Translations under genes and position numbers: made by a program | Source: CAIVAT01 sp049317265 | GTDB taxonomy: Bacteria; Bacteroidota; Bacteroidia; Bacteroidales; FEN-979 | Assembly (NCBI GenBank): GCA_049317265.1 | Contig: JBMOIP010000021.1 | Span: 14,246 to 78,245, forward strand | Direction: 5' to 3' | Length of the DNA stretch: 64,000 nt | Part shown: in pieces, positions 8,401 to 16,322 of the stretch | Numbering within the stretch: the first letter of the stretch is position 1 | How the letters are laid out: every line of letters starts with the position of its first letter | Notes under the pieces: generated by a model | Database searches by the model: none | What the model was told of the DNA's origin: nothing | What the model saw: only the letters and a program-made list of their open reading frames with translations

Positions 8401-10769
8401 GTAGCACCGGAGACGGTGATTCCATTTACGTTCCATTGATATGCCGGAGGATTGCCTCCGTTAACCGGAATTGCGGTAAACATGACAGGAGATCCGAAAC
8501 ATACCGTATCAGAGGAAGAGATCACTGTGACGGAAACCGGGTTCCCCTGATTTACGACCATATGTTCCGGAGCCGAAGTTGCCGGATTTCCTGTTACACA
8601 AGGAGCATTGGAAGTGAGCACACACGTTACCAAATCATCATTGAGAGGCACATAGGAATAGGTTGCATTGGTCGCTCCCGGGATGCTGTTTCCGTTTACC
8701 TTCCATTGATAAGCAGGGGAAGTTCCACCATTGACAGGGGTCGCAGTAAAAACGACCAGTGTACCTGCACAGCAAGGATTCAAAGAAGCGGCAACTATAA
8801 CATCAACAGGGAGGTTATTGCTAACCGTCATTGGAATAACATTAGAGGTTTTAGGATTACCCGTTACACATGCGAGACTCGAGGTCAGGGTACATTTTAC
8901 CTGGTCGTTGTTGACTGGAATATAATTATATGTAACATCGGTTGCTCCCGGAATATCGTTGCCGTTTACATTCCACTGATAGATAGGGAGAAGTCCCCCG
9001 TTTACCGGATGGGCAGTAAAAGTAACATTACTCTGGTCGCAGGCAGGATTTGCAGAGGCAGTGATGGTCAGGTCAACAGCAAGGATAGGATTAACAACCA
9101 TATGTATGACATTTGAAACAGCCGGATTTCCCGAAACACATACAATACTTGAAATAAGTTTACAACTGACTAAAGCTCCGTCATTGGGAACGTATGTGTA
9201 GACAGCGTTTGTGGCACCACCGACTTCAACCCCATTCAACAGCCATTGATAGGCAGGTGATGATCCGCTATTTACAGGAGTGGCAGTAAACGTTACCTGG
9301 GTTCCATAGCAAACATTGTTGTCGGATGCCACCACAGAAACGCTCACCGGAACACTCTGGCTAACCATAGCATGATGCTCTGAAATCTGAGGGCCATTGC
9401 AACCTTGCGCAGTTGCCGTGATCACGGAGTTGCCAATCCACTGTGCCGTATAATTGACAGTGCCGGTATTCGGATTGATGCTGTTTCCGGCAGCTATACT
9501 GGCTGCATCGAGCGAATAACTTATACCTGTTGAATTGCTTGCTGTTGCAGCATAGGTAATGGTACCTGCTGCCTGGCAACGGGTGGATGTCTGCCCCAGG
9601 GTGAAAACAGGAGCTCCTACATTACTTTTTGCAGTTACCTGGCCATTAAGATAATAGGTAGAAGCCGGAGCATCAGTGAGCTCAAACTGGGTTCCATCAA
9701 AATACTGACAGGAGTTGCCATTCTCATCCCATGTGAGTGCAGGTGCACCACCTGAATAATAAAAATGCAGGTTAAAAAGAACCGTATTGTCAGGATAGGT
9801 TATACTTGTTGTTGAAGAACCTGTGATGGTCACTTCACCAGGGACGGACCCGTTGAATGTCAAGCCCGGAAACGCAGCGGTATTTGTCCCGCCAAGGTAG
9901 GTTAACATGGTTGAATTATAGTGCAGGGTTAAAGTAAAAGAGCCGATATTGAAAAAACCATCAACTTCAACAGGAATATCAATATTGGAACCCGGGCAGG
10001 CCGACATAACAGGAAGCGATGTAACCGGAGCCCCGGAAAATACTTTGGTAGTATCAATTTCCTGCTCGCCATAACCGGTCTTCGCGTTGTTTGTTGCGTA
10101 GGCACGCAAGTAATACCGGGTATTTGGAGAGAGTCCTGAAACAAAACTGGTGAACTCGCCGTACCCGCTGCCGTTCAGTGTGGTATCATCATCCACAGTG
10201 GGAAATTCATGAGTGCTCCAGCAGATGCCGCGCCTTATTACCGGTGACCCGCCTTCATCGGCAACCTCTCCGCCGATCATCATACTTCTTTGGGTTACTT
10301 CAGAACATTCGCTGGTATGAACGATTGCCTCACACCCACCCCAGGTTGGCACGCCTTTGCAAAATGAAAGTTGCTGACCATGCTGCCCCGAGGGTATCGT
10401 TTGCCACGAATTTCCACTCCAGTAAAGCATATCTCCGGCATTTTTTCCCTGCGGATTTCCGACAGCCATCCATTTGACCCCGCTCCAGTAATAGTAACCG
10501 GGAACAACGGTGTCATATTTGGTGCCGCCAAAAACTGTATTAAACACCAGCAATCCAATCGCAGTGGGTGACGCTACCGGCGAAGCCGAATGGGCTGAAG
10601 TCAATGCAACTCTTGGGGGAAGGAACCCTTTTACAGCCGATTTAACATCGAGCATGGCAGAGGGGTCGGGTTGGCTGCCATCCGAATTGATCCCAACCTG
10701 GGCAAACAACCCAAAGGTGAGGAATATCAGTATAAAAGTTAAACCGGAGAGTAATATTTGCTTTTTCAT
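5463..10769 (-). CDS. giant Ig-like repeat protein with C-terminal FISUMP domain
   Basis: The frame is open to 10802, but the internal ATG at 10769 gives a standard signal peptide (MKKQILLSGLTFILIFLTFG, then LFAQ), making 1768 residues. Order of domains: a phage-fibre-like module (VGINSDGSQPDPSAMLDV..., about residues 25-110); an FN3-like module with GGEVADEGGSPVIRRGICWS (about 165-240); a cohesin-like module (IDIPVEVDGFFNIGSFTLTL, about 260-370); then about twelve Ig-like repeats of around 90 residues (VTFTAxPVNGGxxPxYQWxxNG, GATNATYSYVP, TSNxxCVTGNPATSN). A full FISUMP domain with GTQCWMRENLNIGTQ and VRCLKN closes the protein. It is probably a long surface stalk presenting a binding head. 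Repeat 7 is divergent and repeats 9-10 share a variant core. No T9SS sorting domain is seen. Confidence 0.88.
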   Translation of the reverse strand: MKKQILLSGLTFILIFLTFGLFAQVGINSDGSQPDPSAMLDVKSAVKGFLPPRVALTSAHSASPVASPTAIGLLVFNTVFGGTKYDTVVPGYYYWSGVKWMAVGNPQGKNAGDMLYWSGNSWQTIPSGQHGQQLSFCKGVPTWGGCEAIVHTSECSEVTQRSMMIGGEVADEGGSPVIRRGICWSTHEFPTVDDDTTLNGSGYGEFTSFVSGLSPNTRYYLRAYATNNAKTGYGEQEIDTTKVFSGAPVTSLPVMSACPGSNIDIPVEVDGFFNIGSFTLTLHYNSTMLTYLGGTNTAAFPGLTFNGSVPGEVTITGSSTTSITYPDNTVLFNLHFYYSGGAPALTWDENGNSCQYFDGTQFELTDAPASTYYLNGQVTAKSNVGAPVFTLGQTSTRCQAAGTITYAATASNSTGISYSLDAASIAAGNSINPNTGTVNYTAQWIGNSVITATAQGCNGPQISEHHAMVSQSVPVSVSVVASDNNVCYGTQVTFTATPVNSGSSPAYQWLLNGVEVGGATNAVYTYVPNDGALVSCKLISSIVCVSGNPAVSNVIHMVVNPILAVDLTITASANPACDQSNVTFTAHPVNGGLLPIYQWNVNGNDIPGATDVTYNYIPVNNDQVKCTLTSSLACVTGNPKTSNVIPMTVSNNLPVDVIVAASLNPCCAGTLVVFTATPVNGGTSPAYQWKVNGNSIPGATNATYSYVPLNDDLVTCVLTSNAPCVTGNPATSAPEHMVVNQGNPVSVTVISSSDTVCFGSPVMFTAIPVNGGNPPAYQWNVNGITVSGATNATYSYAPSDGDLVKCIVTSNLACPVNNPAVSNVKHMTVKAMMPVSVTITTPENPVCSGSNVIYTAHPVNGGTTPAYQWSNNGVDIPGATNATYSFNAVNVMNISCVLNSSLTCVTGNPATAVAPPLGIDPLLPVDISITASQNPVCQGTTVIYSSAIINGGSNPLYQWMVNSANVTGATNATFSYVPLANDNVSCRLLSNARCASGNPDISNIVPMGVTSFLSVGSISGTQTIFANMTPAPIIGVPPSNGTMPTYQMQQSFDNSTFTDISGATSLNYQPEILAQTTYYRQMQNATGPCGGPLPTNVVTITVNVAVAAGVSISSNPSGSFCAGTLVTFTAVPTNGGSSPSYQWKVNGVIAGTNNPVFTYAPQDDDSVFCIMTSSLAYATNNPAQSNVKHPDVEPILHASVTITVVPSMPVCAGTMVTFTATPTNGGTSPAYQWYNGVNPIPGATNATYSSQTLGTGSAISVVMTSNASPCLVDSPATSNIIVVTPSPILNADVNVSASPTGAICPGTLVTFTAVPVNGGTAPTYQWMMNGTTPINGATNSIYASQTLGNGTVITVVMTSNAAPCLAGSPATSIPYTMIVSPQLPVSVTITHSANPVCTGTSVTFTAVPLNGGTNPLYQWKLNGTNITGATNVTYAVVPTNGQIYSCQLTSSALCTTGNPAISDNDTIVVNSSVPVKASIVSSAYAVMPGTQITLTASVVNGGTSPTYVWKNNGVTVGTNSATYTYSPTATNDKITCTITSNSSVGCLTNNPATSNRLAIILYTTGTACTSAPTVSYGGLTYNTVQIGTQCWMRENLNIGTQINNTVTQTNNAAMEKYCYNDSTINCSIYGGLYQWNEMMQYVTTPGAQGICPTGWHVPTEAEFATLATYMGGATVAGGKLKEAGTGHFRAPNTGATNEYGFTALPTGYSYAVATPFYSNIYSTGYFHTSTDYALPNGPVFRSVSLSVASLGSYYNVKSTGHPVRCLKN

Positions 10770-11472
10770 TTGGAATATTTTTAATAATTGAATTTTATTC
10801 ACACCATTAAATCTATCAACTGAACTATAATCTTCCTTTTTTCTATTTTATTGAATTTCAGAAGCCAACCCAAAACTTCATGATGTTTTCCGTTCATTTC
10901 AGGTTCTATTGTTAGGTGAATTAAAAGCTCACCATCCTGACACCACCAGATTTCATCACCAACCTTTCTATGAACAATTTAAACTTCCTTCTTGTAAAAC
11001 ACGGTACTTCTGCATTCTACGCGCTAACCTAACAAATGTTTCAAATTTTCAGAAAAAAAACAAATGCTTTTAAAAAGGACACCCACAAAAATAATATAAG
11101 ATAAAAGCCTCAAAAATGTTATGTTATCCTTCATTTGACCTTTGTTTTTAGCAAACTGACTCACTCTTCAATGAAACATATTTTCATGAAACAATCTGAA
11201 TCCCTACAAAGTTAATTAGTGTGCAATTGATTGTCAATTGGGTGAAACCGTATAAAAACATTATGGGAATACGGAAGTAAAAAACAGCCTCCTTTTGCAT
11301 AAATCTACATATCAACATGTAGCAAAAAAAATCTGGCGTGCAGTATTTTTTACCTGAATCGAAATAAAATGCATGTAGGTCCTGGAAATATCATTTTTCC
11401 GGGAAACAGGAGGGGAAAAACCGGGAAAGAAATTGAATCAAAAAATCACGAAGGTGTGTTATGCTTTCACAA
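10770..11472. other. gene-free spacer of about 700 bases
   Basis: The spacer lies upstream of the 1768-aa gene and downstream of the transporter gene. It is AT-rich, with long A runs around 11045-11110 and 11270-11340. I find no ORF with family features, no tRNA-like structure and no clear -33/-7 pair. Confidence 0.5.
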
Positions 11473-12762
11473 CTACTTTTTAGGCGCTAAAAATCGGTTA
11501 AATAGCAATAATCCGATGATTGTGGCAACTCCGATCATGCTGAATGTCAACCATAAGAGAGAGGGTTGATTCATTTTTTCAACGAACCTTACATAGAGGG
11601 CTGCACCAAGAATTCCCCCCACCCCGCTTCCAATGACACCGTACATGAATGCCCAGCCCTGGTACAACGCCTTTTTATCCTGGGGAGCAATTAACCCGAC
11701 ATAGGCAATAAATTTTGGATGAGCGATCATTTCACCAAGTGTGAACACAAACATGGAAGCCATGAAGATCCATCCACTGGCAGAAATTGCCAGCATTCCC
11801 ATCCCGATCGACCCGAGCGAAATACCGAAGATCATCGTGGGGAGCGCCCTGGTGTTGCGCACAAGACTTGAAACAAGCAATTGCAGCAAGATGATGGCGC
11901 CGGCATTCATAACCGTAACATGCTCAGCCTCGAATTTCCAGGAGGGATGATCGATAAAAAGCGACAGGATTCCATTGATAAAATGATTGAAACCCGACAT
12001 GTCAACTTTTTCGCCAAGATACCAGAGTACTGAATCGTACACCTGGAAATACATGATCCAAAATCCTGAATAGATCACAATCATCAGGATGAACCGGTAA
12101 TCGCGCAATACAGTCAGCATCTCGGTAAAGACCTGCCGTACCGGTTTGGCAACACTGCCCCCGACAGGTTCTTTGTAAACAAAATAGTTCAGCAGCAACA
12201 GCCATGCCGTTCCAACAGCAGCCATAAAGAAAATATAGTTGAACGAAATGGCTTTCAGATAGGGGACCAGGATTAACGGGAACAGGAAAGCGCCAAGATT
12301 GATCGACCAGTAATAGATTCCGAAACCAAGCGATGAATTTGATTCGTCGGTAACGCGCGCTATCGACCCGGAGATCATAGGTTTAAAAAATCCGGCACCC
12401 AGCGCTACCAGGATCAGGCTGCTGAAAACGGTAACATACGTGGTTGAAAAACCTGCAAAAAGGTAGCCGAGACTCATGGTGAAAAATGCAAAGAACAGGA
12501 CTTTTCTGTATCCGAACCGGTCGCCGATCGCCCCCGACAAAATGGGAAGGAAATAGAGCAGTGGGGTAATGGTGCTTTTAATGACTCCGACACTCTCTTT
12601 TGAGAAACCCAGTCCACCGTCATGCTTAGATAACACGAGGTATACCGACAGAACAGACATCACACCATAATAGGAACCCCTTTCAAAGAATTCCATGGAA
12701 ATAACGGTCCAGAAACTTTTAGGAAAGGAGACGAGGCTTTTTGGCCGGGAAGTTTGAGTCAT
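11473..12762 (-). CDS. MFS/POT-family transporter (probable proton-coupled peptide transporter)
   Basis: The open frame reaches 12828, but the start at 12762 (MTQTSRPKSLVSFPKSFWTV) gives 429 residues and the usual short cytoplasmic tail before the first membrane segment. About twelve hydrophobic segments are visible. POT/PTR family marks include EFFERGSYYGV in helix 1 (equivalent to the family's ExxERFxYY proton/peptide motif), GAIGDRFGYRK in the first cytoplasmic loop and GAGFFKPMISG in helix 4. POT proteins import di- and tripeptides with protons. The Phe of the canonical ERF is Gly here, so the substrate is less certain and a general MFS call is safer. It is divergent from the sugar kinase at 12821, with a short shared promoter region, and no terminator separates it from the long downstream spacer. 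Confidence 0.8.
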   Translation of the reverse strand: MTQTSRPKSLVSFPKSFWTVISMEFFERGSYYGVMSVLSVYLVLSKHDGGLGFSKESVGVIKSTITPLLYFLPILSGAIGDRFGYRKVLFFAFFTMSLGYLFAGFSTTYVTVFSSLILVALGAGFFKPMISGSIARVTDESNSSLGFGIYYWSINLGAFLFPLILVPYLKAISFNYIFFMAAVGTAWLLLLNYFVYKEPVGGSVAKPVRQVFTEMLTVLRDYRFILMIVIYSGFWIMYFQVYDSVLWYLGEKVDMSGFNHFINGILSLFIDHPSWKFEAEHVTVMNAGAIILLQLLVSSLVRNTRALPTMIFGISLGSIGMGMLAISASGWIFMASMFVFTLGEMIAHPKFIAYVGLIAPQDKKALYQGWAFMYGVIGSGVGGILGAALYVRFVEKMNQPSLLWLTFSMIGVATIIGLLLFNRFLAPKK

Positions 12763-12784
12763 ATCAGATTCCGTTGATTGGCAG

Positions 12785-12792
12785 CAAAAATA
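12785..12792 (-). promoter_or_regulatory. -7 element for the POT-type transporter (TATTTTTG)
   Basis: The minus-strand TAnnTTTG match lies 23 bases before the chosen ATG at 12762. It supports that start over the longer frame, whose first codons would lie upstream of the transcription start. No -33 box is evident. Confidence 0.5.
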
Positions 12793-12808
12793 GAGAAAAA
12801 AAACTTTG

Positions 12809-12816
12809 TAATTTTG
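12809..12816 (+). promoter_or_regulatory. -7 element immediately before the kinase start (TAATTTTG)
   Basis: The octamer fits TAnnTTTG and ends only 4 bases before the ATG at 12821. Transcription would begin at or within a base or two of the start codon, implying a leaderless or nearly leaderless mRNA. Confidence 0.5.
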
Positions 12817-12820
12817 TCCC

Positions 12821-13912
12821 ATGACCAACCTGTCTAATATTGTCAGTCAGTTCATCACCGAAGGGAAGATCCTCTCCGTGCAACCATTCGGGTCAGGACA
12901 CATCAATGACTCCTATCTTGTAACCACCGACCCACCTGCAACATCCGATTACGTGCTACAGCGAATCAACCATCACATTTTCACGAATGTGCCGGACTTG
13001 ACCCTTAACATCCTTAAAGTAACCTCCCATCTGAGGAATAAACTGAGAAGTAACCATCCGGGATCAGCCAATTTTGAAATTATCCGGCTCATCCCTGCAA
13101 ATACGAACCTGTATTATTACCAGGATTCCGAAGGAAACTACTGGCGTTTATATGACTACATCAGGGAAAGCAGGAGTTTTGACAAGGTTGAAACAACCGG
13201 CCAGGCGTATGAAGGAGGAAAGGCCTACGGCACATTCCAGCTCCTGGCATGCGACTTTGACGCTTCGTCGCTGGTGGAAATTCTTCCGGGGTTTCATAAC
13301 ATTTCAAACCGGCTTGCAACCTTCCGGGATACTGTTGGAAGAGATCCGGCAGAAAGAGTGAAAGGGCTGGAGGATGAGATCCGTTTCGTGGAAGAGAGGT
13401 CGGAAGAGATGCACAAGATATTTAACCTGGGGCAGCAGGGAGAGATCCCCCTGCGGGTCACCCACAACGATACAAAATTCAACAACGTACTTTTTAACCC
13501 TTCAAACAGGGCAATTTCAGTGGTTGATCTCGACACGGTAATGCCAGGTTTCGTGCTATACGACTTTGGCGATGCCATTCGTACCGGAGCAAACACTGGG
13601 AATGAAGACGAGGAGGAACTTTCACTGGTGAACATCGACTTGAATCTCTTTTCGGCCTATTCAAAGGGATACCTGGAAGTAGCCTCTGATTTCCTGCATC
13701 CTGTTGAAAAAGAGCTGCTGGCATTTTCAGCAAAATTTATGACCTACATCATAGGGTTGAGATTTCTGACAGACCACCTTGATGGCGATCATTATTACAA
13801 AATAAAGTTTCCCGGACACAACCTTCAACGCGCCAGGGCCCAGTTCAAGTTGTTGAAAAGCATGGAGGAGCAGTTCGGTGAAATGCAGGATATAATCCGG
13901 AATTCCCATTGA
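12821..13912 (+). CDS. APH-fold sugar kinase, NahK-like (probable N-acetylhexosamine kinase)
   Basis: This 363-residue protein has an aminoglycoside-phosphotransferase/choline-kinase fold. The N-terminus carries a glycine-rich turn (QPFGSGHINDSYLV, residues about 21-34). The catalytic loop is H215-N-D217-T-K-F-N-N, and the metal-binding motif D236-L-D238-T is followed by VMPGFVLYDFGDAIR. The HNDTKxNN plus DLDTVMPG combination resembles N-acetylhexosamine 1-kinases (NahK) more than antibiotic kinases. The downstream gene 46 bases away is a GH20 beta-N-acetylhexosaminidase, so a role in phosphorylating GlcNAc or GalNAc released by that enzyme is a reasonable inference. The start is supported by the conserved N-terminus. 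Substrate specificity cannot be read from sequence alone, and an orphan kinase of the same fold is the alternative. Confidence 0.8.
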   Translation: MTNLSNIVSQFITEGKILSVQPFGSGHINDSYLVTTDPPATSDYVLQRINHHIFTNVPDLTLNILKVTSHLRNKLRSNHPGSANFEIIRLIPANTNLYYYQDSEGNYWRLYDYIRESRSFDKVETTGQAYEGGKAYGTFQLLACDFDASSLVEILPGFHNISNRLATFRDTVGRDPAERVKGLEDEIRFVEERSEEMHKIFNLGQQGEIPLRVTHNDTKFNNVLFNPSNRAISVVDLDTVMPGFVLYDFGDAIRTGANTGNEDEEELSLVNIDLNLFSAYSKGYLEVASDFLHPVEKELLAFSAKFMTYIIGLRFLTDHLDGDHYYKIKFPGHNLQRARAQFKLLKSMEEQFGEMQDIIRNSH

Positions 13913-13958
13913 TTTTATTCCTTAATTTGCACAATAAATCAGCCTTAACACTATTTCT

Positions 13959-16322
13959 ATGCTACGCTTTGTCCTCACCTGTTTGATTGTGCTTGGCCCC
14001 TTTACCTACCAGGCACAATGCCAGCATGATTCAACAACAATCTCGATTGTTCCGAAACCAGTTCTGATTAAAAAAGGCAACGGCCAATTCGTGATAAACC
14101 GTTATACGGTCATCCTTGTTAAAGACAATGATGAAGAGGTGACAAGGATTGCCAGGTTTTTCGCCGGCAGGATCAGGTTTTCGGGTGGACCGATACTTGA
14201 TGTACGGGGGCTCACCCCAGCGGACAAAAACCTGCAGGCCATTGTCTTCTCTAAACAAACAACATCTTCTTCCCTCCCTGATGAAGGGTACGATCTCAGG
14301 GTCACCCCAAAGAAAGTCCAGGTTACCGCAAAATCAGGGGCCGGTCTTTTTCATGGAGTTCAAACCCTGTTCCAGTTGCTTCCATCGGAAATTTCAAGGC
14401 ACAATCTTCCGATGTCTTACAAAGAGTGGGAGTTGCCATCTGTCACCATAAAAGATTACCCGAGATATCCTTACAGGGGAATGCACCTCGATGTTTCAAG
14501 GCATTTTTTCCCCAAAGAGTTCATCAAGCGATACATCGACCTGATTGCCATGTATAAAATGAACACGTTTCACTGGCACCTGACTGATGACAATGGGTGG
14601 CGGATTGAGATTAAAAAATATCCGCAGCTGATGCAGACAAGCGCATGGCATGTTGACCGCACCGGCAAACCCTGGGGTGACATGCAACCGCAGCAGGAGG
14701 GTGAACGTGCAACTGATGGCGGATATTACACGCAGGATGAGGTAAAGGAGATTGTTCAGTATGCCGCTGACCGTTACATAACCGTCATCCCTGAAATTGA
14801 GATGCCGGCCCATTCTGTCGAAGTTCTGGCTGCCTATCCGCAATTCTCTTGTACCGGTGGCCCGTTTACCGTCCCCCCCGGCAGCTATTGGCCAAACATT
14901 GATATCCTTTGTGCGGGGAATGATTCGGTTTTCACCTTTATTGAAGATGTTCTTACCGAGGTCATTGCTCTTTTCCCATCCAATTATATTCATGTCGGCG
15001 GGGATGAAGCAGATAAAACGAACTGGAAAAAATGTCCGAAGTGCCAGGCCCGTATCAAAACAGAGGGGCTCAAAGACGAGAAGGAGTTGCAAAGCTACTT
15101 CATAAAACGGATTGAAAAATTCATCGTATCAAAAAACCGCAAGATGATTGGCTGGGATGAGATTCTTGAGGGTGGACTTGCCCCGGAAGCAACCGTGATG
15201 TCGTGGCGCGGTGTTGAAGGCGGAATTGCAGCGGCCAGGCAGGGACATGATGCAATCATGACCCCTGGGTCATATTGCTATTTTGACCACTACCAGGCCG
15301 ATCCTTCCTCCGAACCAAAAGCCATAGGCGGGCTCACCACCCTGAAAAAAGTGTACTCTTTTGAACCGACACCCGGTGAATTGACCCCAGCAGAAGCCAG
15401 GCATATCCTGGGTGCGCAGGGAAATGTATGGACTGAGTATATTCCCACTCCCTCGCACGCTGAGTACATGGCAGTTCCCCGGATGATCGCACTTGCAGAA
15501 GTGGTGTGGTCGTCTAAACAATCAAGAAACTGGAATGACTTCAGGAACCGGATGAAGGAACAGTATATCCGGCTTGCCAAAATGAAGGTGAACTATAGTA
15601 ATGGATCATTTAAAGTTGAAGTAAAGACTGCATACGACAAAAAATCCAGTTCGGTCAGGGTGGTTCTTGATTCAGAACAGCCTGACCTCCCTATCCATTA
15701 TACCCTCGACGGGAACGATGTTAAATCCTCCTCTCCCATCTACAGCGGACCTGTTGAAATTAATGGTAACGGTGTGATCAAGGCGGGAATTTTCCTTAAT
15801 GATCAGTTGAAAGAAAAGGCGACAGAGATGCCGCTCATCTTCCATCTTGGCATCGGCAAACAGGTGAAGTACCTTGCTGGTTACTCTGAGCGGTATCCTT
15901 CTGCCGGCAATTCGGCGCTTACCGACGGGCTGCGTGGTTCGGCAAGCCACAGAGATGGCCTCTGGCAGGGTTTCCTGGGCAACGACCTCGACATCATCAT
16001 CGACCTCGGGTCAGAAAAGCCGGTAAATTCTGTTCAGGCAAACTTTCTCCAGAATCAGCGCAGCTGGATATTTCTTCCTAAAGTAGTTGAGTACTCCCTG
16101 TCATCAGACGGCAAGAAATATCACTCCTTCAATGAGGTACCAAATACTGTTTCAGAAAAAGAGGTGCAGGCAATCATCCAGCCGTTCAACTTTCAGTTCA
16201 GGTCAAATACAAAGGCCAGGTATGTAAGGATTAAAGCCACAAACCTTGGTAAATGCCCTCAATGGCATGAGGGTGCCGGACAACCTTGCTGGTTGTTTGC
16301 AGATGAAATCGTAATCTTCTAG
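13959..16322 (+). CDS. GH20 beta-N-acetylhexosaminidase
   Basis: This 787-residue exported enzyme releases terminal GlcNAc or GalNAc from glycans. A signal peptide is present (MLRFVLTCLIVLGPFTYQAQ). A GH20b-like domain (about residues 27-165) precedes the catalytic barrel, which opens with YPYRGMHLDVSRHFFP. The catalytic pair D349-E350 lies in HVGGDEADK, and FHWHLTDDNGWRIEI and WRGVEGG are also conserved. After the barrel (near residue 530) comes a chitobiase-type beta domain, then a C-terminal F5/8-type carbohydrate-binding-like module ending ARYVRIKATNLGKCPQWHEGAGQPCWLF. No T9SS sorting domain is visible, so it may be periplasmic or a Sec-exported outer-membrane enzyme. It follows the NahK-like kinase in the same direction, suggesting an amino-sugar salvage pair. 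Confidence 0.93.
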   Translation: MLRFVLTCLIVLGPFTYQAQCQHDSTTISIVPKPVLIKKGNGQFVINRYTVILVKDNDEEVTRIARFFAGRIRFSGGPILDVRGLTPADKNLQAIVFSKQTTSSSLPDEGYDLRVTPKKVQVTAKSGAGLFHGVQTLFQLLPSEISRHNLPMSYKEWELPSVTIKDYPRYPYRGMHLDVSRHFFPKEFIKRYIDLIAMYKMNTFHWHLTDDNGWRIEIKKYPQLMQTSAWHVDRTGKPWGDMQPQQEGERATDGGYYTQDEVKEIVQYAADRYITVIPEIEMPAHSVEVLAAYPQFSCTGGPFTVPPGSYWPNIDILCAGNDSVFTFIEDVLTEVIALFPSNYIHVGGDEADKTNWKKCPKCQARIKTEGLKDEKELQSYFIKRIEKFIVSKNRKMIGWDEILEGGLAPEATVMSWRGVEGGIAAARQGHDAIMTPGSYCYFDHYQADPSSEPKAIGGLTTLKKVYSFEPTPGELTPAEARHILGAQGNVWTEYIPTPSHAEYMAVPRMIALAEVVWSSKQSRNWNDFRNRMKEQYIRLAKMKVNYSNGSFKVEVKTAYDKKSSSVRVVLDSEQPDLPIHYTLDGNDVKSSSPIYSGPVEINGNGVIKAGIFLNDQLKEKATEMPLIFHLGIGKQVKYLAGYSERYPSAGNSALTDGLRGSASHRDGLWQGFLGNDLDIIIDLGSEKPVNSVQANFLQNQRSWIFLPKVVEYSLSSDGKKYHSFNEVPNTVSEKEVQAIIQPFNFQFRSNTKARYVRIKATNLGKCPQWHEGAGQPCWLFADEIVIF

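Noticed and set aside
8436..9116. 226-codon plus-strand frame within the Ig-repeat gene
   Set aside because: It is the antisense shadow of regular 270-base repeats on the minus strand and has a low-complexity, basic composition.
12821..13912. Antibiotic resistance (aminoglycoside phosphotransferase)
   Set aside because: The fold is shared, but the catalytic and metal motifs and the GH20 neighbour fit a sugar kinase better.
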